From: JBFLVQ01 sp040758525 | Lineage (GTDB): Bacteria > Acidobacteriota > Blastocatellia > Chloracidobacteriales > JADJPF01 | Direction of reading: 5' to 3' | Length of the DNA: 6,566 nucleotides | Assembly: GCA_040758525.1 (NCBI GenBank) | Contig: JBFLVQ010000547.1 | Span: 1-6,566, forward strand | Shown: positions 1 to 5,872 of the stretch, in pieces | How positions within the stretch are numbered: the stretch's first letter is position 1 | Layout of the letters: the number at the start of each line of letters is the position of its first letter | The notes under the pieces: generated by a model | What the model was told of the DNA's origin: nothing | Database searches by the model: none | Seen by the model: the letters and a program-made list of their open reading frames with translations, nothing else | Made by a program: the position numbers and the translations under genes

Positions 1-19
1 ATTTCATTTCGTAGTATTT

Positions 20-47
20 CATTAGCAGTAATCCATTAGCAGTAATC
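20..47. repeat. 14-bp perfect tandem duplication
   Basis: The 14-mer CATTAGCAGTAATC occurs twice head to tail with no spacer. A weak third half-match (CTAGCA) follows. It lies in gene-free sequence at the left edge, next to decayed transposase sequence. It may be a replication-slippage product or part of a longer repeat array cut by the window edge. No function is visible. Confidence 0.75.
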
Positions 48-210
48 GACTAGCAATTTTACTTTCAACGGATCTTTATTTATAGATTAATTTATAACCC
101 CTTTTGCATTCATTGATAATGGATACTCCATAAGCTTTCGGCAATGCGGTGGAGTAAGAAAATATTTCACATTATAGGTCGCCTCCTGAGATTTTATGTT
201 GAGTCCTCCG

Positions 211-607
211 TTATGTGAAGTAACTCTTAAGGTTCAATGTGTAAATTAGGGATTTAAGAACGCGGGCATTTAATTCTCTCTGACCATCCCAATAGCCAAA
301 CCGTTTCATAACAATTGCCTGTGCTTGAGCCCGTGTTGGCACTGCGCCATTGGCTTGCATATAAATAAGCCATCACGGTCGTTTATATCTCAGACTACCA
401 TCAGCCCAGTACTCCACTACCCGATAGAGCACTAATGGTTGTTCGGGCCAAGCAAACATACGCACATCCAGCCAACAGCTTACTTCACAATACCTACCTG
501 ATGCTAAACCTACTCGCTCAATAGCACCGAGCAATGTGCGCATCTTTCAACTTGATTTTGCGCCCTCTTATTACAGGTCTCCCGCTACCCCAATAAGGTG
601 GAGCTAG
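211..607 (-). pseudogene. Broken DDE-type transposase remnant
   Basis: Read on the minus strand, the sequence gives a peptide containing PPYWGSGRP and RGRKIKLKD, resembling the Gly-Arg-Pro / Lys-Leu-Lys-Asp segment of many DDE transposases. At about 541-552 the reading frame must shift to continue as RTLLGAIERVGLASGRY, then LYRVVEYWADGSLRYKRP. A TGA at 373-375 interrupts that frame immediately before WLIYM. The peptide resumes with a segment containing KRFGYWDGQREL and stops at 211-213. The string of coherent residues across a frameshift and a stop indicates a dead gene rather than chance. The N-terminal half appears to be missing, and the TnpB-like remnant starts next to its upstream end, so one element may have inserted beside or into the other. 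The family (IS701/DDE_5-like) is a guess from motif style. No terminal inverted repeats were identified. Confidence 0.5.
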
Positions 608-610
608 TAA

Positions 611-1011
611 ATAGAATTTCCTCTTGTGGCTTATTCTGCTCCGCACATTGGTCAGTATCAAATTAATCTTTCTACTACTATGTGGCAATTGGTAACTGAG
701 GCTCGCATTGAAGCAGCCAGGTTGTGGAATCGTATGGTAAAACTGTATCTGTAGTTTCGTAAGCGAGCAAAGCCCTGGCCTACGCAAAGCAACTTTGAGA
801 AACACTTCAAAAACAGACTCAAGCTCCATAGCCAAACAATTCAAGCTATTATCCAGCGTTTCTTTGCCAATATCGAGACGCACGTACTAATAGAAAGAAT
901 GGTGATAAACGTGCTCGCTATCCCTACAAGCTCAAGAAACACACCAATATTTTAGGGAAGAGGCAAGCCATTAAGTTTTCTGGCAACCATGTCGTTATAT
1001 AGGTGAAATAG
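611..1011 (+). pseudogene. tnpB: Decayed TnpB-family gene, N-terminal portion
   Basis: Plus-strand translation gives a peptide typical of the N-terminal half of TnpB (OrfB of IS200/IS605/IS607 elements, the RNA-guided nuclease related to Cas12). Recognisable pieces are LVTEARIEAARLWNRMV, then FRKRAKPWP, KLHSQTIQAIIQRFFANIET and, in another frame, NRKNGDKRARYPYKLKK and QAIKFSGNHVVI. Three lesions are visible. An in-frame TAG lies at 752-754, where Trp would suit. A frameshift near 884-888 moves the frame from phase 2 to phase 1. TAG stops follow at 1000-1002 and 1009-1011. The open stretch begins at an ATA codon at 611; an ATG at 680 is internal to the similarity. The C-terminal RuvC nuclease domain and zinc ribbon are absent. 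No TnpA gene is present. The gene cannot encode a working nuclease. Family assignment is by recognition of motifs, not by alignment. Confidence 0.65.
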
Positions 1012-1150
1012 CAAAATACTAACTCGGATCGTAATTATAACGTATGGTAACTCTACGACTACCATTCAGAATAATAATGTGATTAAATACGAGGAACCTG
1101 TAAATGGTATCCAATCGGTTACAAACACACAAAAGGTTCTTATGATCTTC

Positions 1151-1172
1151 TTTGTTACCAAAAGGTAACAAA
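1151..1172. repeat. Perfect 9-bp inverted repeat with 4-nt loop
   Basis: TTTGTTACC is followed by AAAA and then its exact reverse complement GGTAACAAA. It could form a small hairpin in either strand or be a protein-binding dyad. It lies 15 nt before a much larger palindrome. Confidence 0.7.
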
Positions 1173-1187
1173 TATCTTCCAACTCCT

Positions 1188-1217
1188 CAATGGTTAAATA
1201 CCGGTATTTAGCCATTG
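1188..1217. repeat. 30-nt near-perfect palindrome
   Basis: The left arm CAATGGTTAAATACC is followed directly by GGTATTTAGCCATTG. The arms are complementary at 14 of 15 positions; the single mismatch is T1194 against G1211, which would be a G-U wobble in RNA. The central 16 nt (1195-1210) are a perfect palindrome with no spacer, so it suits a dimeric protein operator or cruciform better than an RNA terminator. No U-tract follows. Confidence 0.75.
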
Positions 1218-1354
1218 CATGATAGATAACCCAATGTAATCGTGCAGGTAGGAGTAAACTTCTTTTAAGTTGTTTGCGTGCATAGAGTTTCCCAATTAAT
1301 TTGCGCTCTAACAGAAAAAGTAATCGGAAAACCATTAGGCTTTAATCACGATTG

Positions 1355-1370
1355 CTGTGTGGCCACATAG
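1355..1370. promoter_or_regulatory. Possible operator before the cytochrome gene
   Basis: CTGTGTGGCCACATAG is a palindrome with one mismatched pair. Its 10-bp core (1358-1367, TGTGGCCACA) is perfect. It sits 17 nt upstream of the cytochrome Shine-Dalgarno sequence, a place where a repressor or activator dyad would be expected. No convincing -35/-10 pair was found around it, so the role is inferred only from symmetry and position. Confidence 0.3.
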
Positions 1371-1400
1371 TCAATCTCTGTAGAAACTAAGGAGAAAACG

Positions 1401-3443
1401 ATGAAAATTAGACTCATCAAGTTGGGAGCGATCGTTTTTTTGATGGCCTGTTCATTGCCAATAATACTATTGGACAATGTCACGTCTTCAGACACAGACA
1501 GCAACTTAACTGGTACTGGCTTAGGTAGCGTTACTACCTTAGAAGCAAACTACCGAGAGTGGGAAGCAGCTTATTTGGAGAATGGCGGAGATCGCAATCT
1601 GATTCTGCCGGTGGGTGCGTTCAAAGGTCTCACAACAGACGATAGTCCATCTCATGGACAGGCACAACTGAACCTTATTGAAGGTAGGATCTATGTCGTA
1701 ATTAATGAACTTTCACAAGCAGAAAAGTGCGATGTTTGGCTAATTGACAATAAAGCTGGTGAAACACGCACCGTAATGCCAGAGCCAGGCGATACAATGG
1801 TACGTATAGGCAGCCTAAAGCATGAGAATGGCGTTGCCAAATTGGAAGCCAATTTGGGTAGCAAGTTCTTTACAGATTTTGATCTAGATCTTGTCATCGT
1901 CTCTCGAAGCGGCCAAGATCCTACTACGGATCGGCTATTAGTCGGTACTACTACTCTCTTCCACCGCCTATACCGTAGCGCACAGCAAGGAAAATTTGGC
2001 GTGCTTGAGGGCAATGATAAAGTAGTAGAACCAACAGTTGAGAATGGTAGCTGGTGGGCACGGATAAAACAATTTTTTAATCCCACTGCGCAAGCACAGA
2101 TAGGACCCATTCCTAACCCATCAACTCCTTTGCAGCAACTGATTACTGAAGGTCGTCGCAGTTTCTTCAATGATACCTTTAACGGTAATGGCAGAACCTG
2201 TGGGACTTGCCATCGCGAGAATAATAATCTCACGATTGATCCTGAGTTCATTGCTACTTTACCCCCCAATGATCCGCTCTTTGTCGCAGAATTCAATCCT
2301 AACCTTAGCAAAAACTTTGAAAACCCGGTGCTAATGCGAAGATTTGGGCTGATCTTGGAGAATGTGGATGGGTTTGATAACCTTGCCAGCAAGTTTGTTA
2401 TGCGTGGTGTTCCACACACTCTTGCACTATTGCCCAATACGCTCGCTCCAGCACTCAATGATGGTACAACTACACCTCCTAATGAAAGGACTGGTTGGAG
2501 TGGTGATGGTGCGCCTGGTACAGGTACTTTAAGAGAGTTCATTATTGGGGCAGTTACTCAGCACTATCCCAAGACGTTAAAACGTGTACCTGGTTCAGAC
2601 TTTGTCTTGCCTACAGTAGCTCAATTGGATGCCTTAGAAGCATTTCAGAAATCGACTGGTCGTCGTGAAGATCTAGATCTTAACGCGCTAAGACTGAAAT
2701 CAGTAGTGGCGGAACGAGGCCGGCAGATCTTTCTTAATCCAGGCGCTCTTCTTGGACAACCAGATCAAGGTGCTGGCAAATGCTTCTTATGCCACATCAA
2801 TGCTGGTGCCAGCGACTTTTTTGAGCCTGGCAGGAATGGCACCTTCAATACTGGAGTTGAGAATCTACCTGATCACCCAGCCGACCTCTCCAATCAACCC
2901 AATCCACCCGATGGCGGCTTTGGTAGGACACCCGGACCAGGTGGCTTTGGCATTGGCTCATTCAATACCCCTGTATTGGTTGAAGCAGCCGACACTGGTC
3001 CATTCTTCCACAACAATGCTATTGAAACAATCGAAGGCGCAGTAGCATTTTACACTGGCCCAGCATTCAGTAATTCACCGTTTGGCCAAGTTGTTGGGGG
3101 AATAAATCTTGATGCTACTCAGATTGTTGCCGTAGCAGCATTCTTGCGGGTAATTAATGCTGCTGAAAATATACGCTCCTCGGTGGATCTGGAAGAGCGT
3201 GCCAAAATAGCAGTTAATTTCGCCCAAGCACAAGAACTGATCAAGCTTTCCTTCGCAGATTTAGATGATGCCTTCGAAGTGCTTGATTGCGCTGGCCTAC
3301 ATCCTGAAGCACAACAGAAATTAATTGCTGCACAAGCATTAGACGCGCTGGCATTGATAACCGCAGATCGTAATAGCAGAAATGGTCTGCTAAATCAGGC
3401 AATCGCGCTAAAGAAATCAGCACGAAGCGATATGATACAGTAA
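1401..3443 (+). CDS. Exported di-heme cytochrome c, CCP/MauG family
   Basis: This is a 680-residue protein with two c-type heme motifs, Cys267-Gly-Thr-Cys-His271 and Cys461-Phe-Leu-Cys-His465. Spacing and surrounding sequence match bacterial di-heme cytochrome c peroxidase / MauG proteins. An N-terminal heme domain carries RGVPHT (335-340) and GWSGDG (365-370). A C-terminal domain carries FNTP and PFFHNN around residues 520-539, the usual TP...FHxN/G motif. Such proteins act outside the cytoplasm, reducing peroxide or oxidising a substrate. The N-terminus has a basic start and a hydrophobic run ending in Leu-Met-Ala-Cys17, a plausible lipobox, so it is probably a lipoprotein. Residues of about 45-200 form an extra domain not usual in this family; its VWLID...G...FDLDLVIVSRSG pattern recalls the RskA/anti-sigma-K C-terminal fold (weak resemblance). 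The last 75 residues are helix-rich. It is longer than typical CCPs (about 330-400 residues). The start is supported by TAAGGAG at 1388-1394, 6 nt upstream. Substrate cannot be told. Confidence 0.9.
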   Translation: MKIRLIKLGAIVFLMACSLPIILLDNVTSSDTDSNLTGTGLGSVTTLEANYREWEAAYLENGGDRNLILPVGAFKGLTTDDSPSHGQAQLNLIEGRIYVVINELSQAEKCDVWLIDNKAGETRTVMPEPGDTMVRIGSLKHENGVAKLEANLGSKFFTDFDLDLVIVSRSGQDPTTDRLLVGTTTLFHRLYRSAQQGKFGVLEGNDKVVEPTVENGSWWARIKQFFNPTAQAQIGPIPNPSTPLQQLITEGRRSFFNDTFNGNGRTCGTCHRENNNLTIDPEFIATLPPNDPLFVAEFNPNLSKNFENPVLMRRFGLILENVDGFDNLASKFVMRGVPHTLALLPNTLAPALNDGTTTPPNERTGWSGDGAPGTGTLREFIIGAVTQHYPKTLKRVPGSDFVLPTVAQLDALEAFQKSTGRREDLDLNALRLKSVVAERGRQIFLNPGALLGQPDQGAGKCFLCHINAGASDFFEPGRNGTFNTGVENLPDHPADLSNQPNPPDGGFGRTPGPGGFGIGSFNTPVLVEAADTGPFFHNNAIETIEGAVAFYTGPAFSNSPFGQVVGGINLDATQIVAVAAFLRVINAAENIRSSVDLEERAKIAVNFAQAQELIKLSFADLDDAFEVLDCAGLHPEAQQKLIAAQALDALALITADRNSRNGLLNQAIALKKSARSDMIQ

Positions 3444-3479
3444 AACTTCGTTGTTGATAACTGCTAGATAAAGTAACAA

Positions 3480-3516
3480 AGACAAGGATGATAATAGTTT
3501 GTCATCATCCTTGTCT
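3480..3516 (+). terminator. Strong hairpin between cytochrome and ankyrin genes
   Basis: AGACAAGGATGAT (3480-3492) and ATCATCCTTGTCT (3504-3516) are exact reverse complements, giving a 13-bp stem with an 11-nt loop, 36 nt after the cytochrome stop. The stem is only moderately GC-rich and the following bases (GCCTCTTC) are not a U-tract. It is therefore not a classic intrinsic terminator. It could be a partial terminator, a 3'-end stabiliser, or a processing site that sets different expression of the two genes. Confidence 0.55.
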
Positions 3517-3548
3517 GCCTCTTCACAAGAGAATAAGGTCAAAGAACT

Positions 3549-4337
3549 ATGTTACCCAAACAAACTTTCTTACTAGTAATTTTACTGCTTGTTTTCATTA
3601 ACTGTGGCAAGAGTACAGATACCGCTCGTTTGGAATTGGCACAGATGAATATTCAGTATAGCGAGAAGGCTTTTATAGATAGTGTCAAACAAGGCAATGC
3701 CGTCGCGGTTGGCCTATTTATTAATGCTGGAATGGATACCGAGGTAAAAGTCTCGGAAGGTCAGACCCCATTGATGCTTGCGACCTTATCGAATCACCCA
3801 GACACAGTAAAAGTATTATTAGCCAAAGGCGCTGATGTAAATGCAAAAGATAAGTATCAAGGTACGGCCTTAATGACAGCAGCCTGGAAAGATTATCAAG
3901 AGATCGTACAAGCCTTGCTCAATGAAGGTGCCGACATCAATGCACAAGCTAATAATGGTATGACCCCGTTAATGTTTGCGGTCTGGGAAAATAACCACGA
4001 AGTTGCCAAGTTACTGATAAAGAAAGGGGCTGATATAAATACCAAAGACCAGCTAGGGTGGACAGCACTGATGCGTGCGGCATTCAGAAATCATACCGAT
4101 AGTCTGCGTATACTACTGGAAAAAGGTGCTGATGCCAATGTCCGTACCATTGATGGTGAAACAGCATTGATCTGTGCTGTACAGCAAGGCCAACTGGATA
4201 CAGTAAAGATTCTCTTAACCCATGGAGTGGAAGTCAACCATAGAACTAAAGCCGGTAAGACCGCGCTAATGTATGCTGAGGAAAATGGTTATAGCGATAT
4301 TGTACAACTTCTCCATGCCGCTGGCGCTAGACAATGA
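3549..4337 (+). CDS. Exported ankyrin-repeat protein
   Basis: A 262-residue protein made almost entirely of ankyrin repeats, which are protein-binding scaffolds. After a signal-like N-terminus (Lys4 then hydrophobic residues 7-17) it has a degenerate first repeat (about 39-69) and then consensus repeats of about 33 residues beginning at G-x-T-P/A-L-M: QTPLML, GTALMT, MTPLMF, WTALMR, ETALIC and a short last one, KTALMY, ending at the C-terminus. Most carry LL..GAD.N. The signal ends in Phe-Ile-Asn-Cys19; Asn before Cys is unusual for a lipobox, so it may be a lipoprotein or a freely secreted protein. It lies 105 nt after the cytochrome gene on the same strand, with a hairpin between. In other bacteria exported ankyrin proteins support haem catalase or peroxidase function (for example AnkB with KatB), so assisting the cytochrome is a reasonable inference. 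The ribosome site is weak (AAGG about 9 nt before ATG). Ankyrin identity is certain; partner is not. Confidence 0.93.
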   Translation: MLPKQTFLLVILLLVFINCGKSTDTARLELAQMNIQYSEKAFIDSVKQGNAVAVGLFINAGMDTEVKVSEGQTPLMLATLSNHPDTVKVLLAKGADVNAKDKYQGTALMTAAWKDYQEIVQALLNEGADINAQANNGMTPLMFAVWENNHEVAKLLIKKGADINTKDQLGWTALMRAAFRNHTDSLRILLEKGADANVRTIDGETALICAVQQGQLDTVKILLTHGVEVNHRTKAGKTALMYAEENGYSDIVQLLHAAGARQ

Positions 4338-4461
4338 GTCAATCTTTACCATTAATTAGCTATTCTTCTGCAACCTCTGTAAGCAACGCGAGTCACTTAT
4401 AGCCACATCGAAGCGCTTCCACAATGGTACAATTAGCGCACCATAGTCAGGAAAGATCATT

Positions 4462-4722
4462 TTAACCCAAAAGAATACCAGTATAGGCGATTCCTGTGAC
4501 AACGGGCGCACCAATATCTGTGCCAACTTTAATGAAAACAAGATTGGAAGATTGACCATCACTATTAATAATCTGAACGTTAATCTGGCCATTAGCAGCA
4601 AAAAGGGATAGTGGTAGACTCGGTTGCTTAATGGTTACCTTCTTACCATTAGATTTAATTAGAGCTGTCACCTCTTTACATGAAATGATAGGAATTGCGT
4701 CGTCTGTGAGAAGCGCTAACGG
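4462..4722 (-). pseudogene. IPT/TIG-domain protein remnant
   Basis: On the minus strand an open frame of 86 codons, without a convincing start at its head, encodes a peptide with INVQIINSDGQSSNLVFIKVG. This matches the last strands of an IPT/TIG immunoglobulin-like domain (V.V.N.DGQSSN...F.V). It is followed by APVVTGIAYTG, which looks like the opening strand of a next TIG domain, and a stop at 4462-4464. TIG domains occur in tandem in large surface or secreted proteins, so this seems to be an internal slice of such a gene. A GTG at 4671 could start a 69-residue product, but there is no signal peptide. It overlaps the last 7 nt of the HTH gene, which lies upstream of it on the same strand. 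I see no recognisable flanking TIG sequence in this window. A small real gene remains possible but is less likely. Confidence 0.5.
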
Positions 4723-5189
4723 TTATTACGACTCTTTATCAACTGCAAAAATAACTCCTTATCTCTCGGTGTCGCCTTGCGCCAAGCCAATACTAATCGG
4801 GCTAGACCAGGTGAGGATTTATCGCGTTGATTGCGAGATGGAGCAGCTTTCTGCAACTGCGATATTTTCTTACGGGTAGTTGGATCAACCTGGCGATAAC
4901 CTGCTACCCAACTTCTAATCGTGCGTTGTGTCACTTCAAGCTTGGTGGCTAATTGATCCATTGTCCAGACATTCGCTAACAGCTCTTCCAGATCAGGACA
5001 TCGCTTAGGCTGCTTACGTACGCTAAGATCGCCCTTCCTAGCCAACATTAACAACCGATCAACGCTGCGTAGACTAGTCTGATATCTTTTCGCTATTTGC
5101 CCACGTAACCATCCTTGCTCATATAGCTCTAGTACCTGCTTTGCTCGTTCAACTCTCCATCTGCGTGTTAGCGATTTCTTCTTAACCAT
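4716..5189 (-). CDS. Small DNA-binding protein with two HTH motifs
   Basis: A 157-residue basic protein with two helix-turn-helix segments. The first (about residues 13-50, AKQVLELYEQGW...QIAKRYQTSLRSVDRLL) resembles the homeodomain-like HTH seen in transposases and resolvase-type proteins. The second (about 75-96, WTMDQLATKLEVTQRTIRSW) resembles an XRE/MerR-style recognition helix. A basic linker (about 104-125) leads to a short helical tail (129-157, LVLAWRKATPRDKELFLQL). There is no catalytic domain, membrane segment or ligand domain. The start is supported by GAGGAAAG directly before the ATG (5190-5197). It is divergent from the sigma-like gene across about 210 nt, so the two may share a control region. 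It may be a transcription regulator or a domesticated transposase DNA-binding part. The specific family is not recognised. Confidence 0.75.
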   Translation of the reverse strand: MVKKKSLTRRWRVERAKQVLELYEQGWLRGQIAKRYQTSLRSVDRLLMLARKGDLSVRKQPKRCPDLEELLANVWTMDQLATKLEVTQRTIRSWVAGYRQVDPTTRKKISQLQKAAPSRNQRDKSSPGLARLVLAWRKATPRDKELFLQLIKSRNNR

Positions 5190-5295
5190 CTTTCCTCGAC
5201 TATGCCTCTATCTACGATATTGTGCCCCACTTGAGGTCAAGGTAATCATTCCAATAGCCTCTTATTATTCCTTATAACGCATCAGCTTAACGTCT

Positions 5296-5313
5296 CCTTA
5301 AAGATTATTAAGG
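5296..5313. repeat. Small inverted repeat in divergent intergenic region
   Basis: CCTTAA and TTAAGG flank a 6-nt spacer (AGATTA). It lies between the divergent HTH gene and the sigma-like gene, just upstream of a promoter-like pair. It could be an operator half-site pair, but six-base arms are within chance expectation. Confidence 0.25.
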
Positions 5314-5328
5314 TGATTGGCCTATGGT

Positions 5329-5358
5329 TTGCCTTTTTTCTTTATCTTCCTTTATAGT
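5329..5358 (+). promoter_or_regulatory. Candidate sigma-70 promoter for the sigma-like operon
   Basis: TTGCCT (5329-5334) is followed after 18 nt by TATAGT (5353-5358), close to the TTGACA/TATAAT consensus. Transcription would begin near 5365, giving a short leader before ATG 5383 or 5401. This argues against the TTG at 5317 as the translation start, since that codon would lie upstream of the transcript. Confidence 0.4.
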
Positions 5359-5400
5359 AACAAGCTATCTTATTGTGCAGGCATGAAGGATGAGAGTATT

Positions 5401-5850
5401 ATGAGTGTTACGGCTGTGGCAGGGGTTTTCCATACTATGGGTATTACAACTATTATCAATGTCATGGGTACAGTGGGTGTTATGGATCTCAAACAATGCA
5501 GCAATGGCGATCTGATTACTCAATTGGTCACACCTGATCTATCTCCTAGTGATGAACAGAACATCCGTCAAGAGTTCTTAGATCGTTTCGAGCATATGCT
5601 CGTTAGAGAGATTCGCGCTGCCTTTGATAGAGTAGCGCCAAGGCTGCTAGCTCCACAATTACAAGCTACTCCAGAGGCAATATGCGATGTCATTGATGAA
5701 GTAATATTCAGGTTATCTAACAGTACCCCAGAGTCTATCAATAAACTCAGCCAGCAGCCGGATAGCCGGATTGAAGTTCTTCTCGCAGCACTGGCATACA
5801 GAACTGCTTTACTTTACTTGTACAGCAGAGGTAAAGATATCACGAATTAA
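5401..5850 (+). CDS. Short sigma-70 region-2-like protein, no region 4
   Basis: From ATG 5401 the product is 149 residues. From MDLKQC (ATG 5482) onward it reads like the start of an ECF-type sigma factor: LKQCSNGDLITQLV as the leading helix, EFLDRFEHMLVREIRAAF as region 2.1, ATPEAICDVIDEVIFRLSN matching the ED...DEVFLRL core, and IEVLLAALAYRTALLYLYSRG in the position of FRAYL..IARN.ALDYLRR. The protein then ends with KDITN. The region 3/4 linker and -35-binding region 4 are absent, and the next gene starts 22 nt later, so there is no room for them. Sigma region 2 binds core RNA polymerase and the -10 element. The start is uncertain: 5401 has AAGGA and GAGAG upstream, 5383 is also possible, and 5482 fits the domain best, because residues 1-27 from 5401 are hydrophobic and unlike a sigma factor. 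The following zinc-finger gene is its likely regulator. The match is by pattern and somewhat divergent. Confidence 0.65.
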   Translation: MSVTAVAGVFHTMGITTIINVMGTVGVMDLKQCSNGDLITQLVTPDLSPSDEQNIRQEFLDRFEHMLVREIRAAFDRVAPRLLAPQLQATPEAICDVIDEVIFRLSNSTPESINKLSQQPDSRIEVLLAALAYRTALLYLYSRGKDITN

Positions 5851-5872
5851 TCCCGCATTAATTGGAGCATTT

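Larger units (their letters stand above)
1012..1400. other. Gene-poor interval upstream of the cytochrome gene
   Basis: No convincing gene is seen. A minus-strand open frame at 1066-1335 could encode 89 residues, including a stretch MAKYRYLTIEELEDIC, but it has no clear ribosome binding site, no recognised family, and lies across two inverted repeats that shape its sequence. I treat it as probably non-coding or as a remnant. The interval does contain two strong inverted repeats and a smaller palindrome close to the cytochrome start, listed separately, so it may carry regulatory or mobile-element end sequences. Confidence 0.5.

Noticed and set aside
518..883. 121-residue minus-strand open frame as an intact gene
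   Set aside because: Only its last ~30 residues look like transposase and they then need a frameshift to continue; the rest is antisense to the TnpB-like remnant.
1066..1335. 89-residue minus-strand open frame
   Set aside because: No ribosome binding site, no recognised family, and its sequence is largely set by two inverted repeats. It is kept only as a possibility within the gene-poor interval.
1691..2542. Long 283-residue minus-strand open frame
   Set aside because: It lies fully antisense inside the cytochrome gene, has a low-complexity Ser/Leu/Arg-rich peptide and no recognisable domain; it is a shadow of the real coding frame.
2668..2681. Palindrome AAGATCTAGATCTT, with a related GATCTAGATC at 1881-1890
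   Set aside because: Both lie inside the cytochrome coding region at Asp-Leu-Asp-Leu codons, so coding constraint and chance explain them.
4410..4419. 10-bp palindrome GAAGCGCTTC after the ankyrin gene
   Set aside because: Too short, no U-tract and no adjacent promoter, so neither terminator nor operator can be supported.
5317..5382. TTG start at 5317 for the sigma-like gene
   Set aside because: The segment overlaps a good promoter-like pair (5329-5358) and encodes an aromatic-rich peptide unlike a sigma N-terminus; later ATG codons are more likely.
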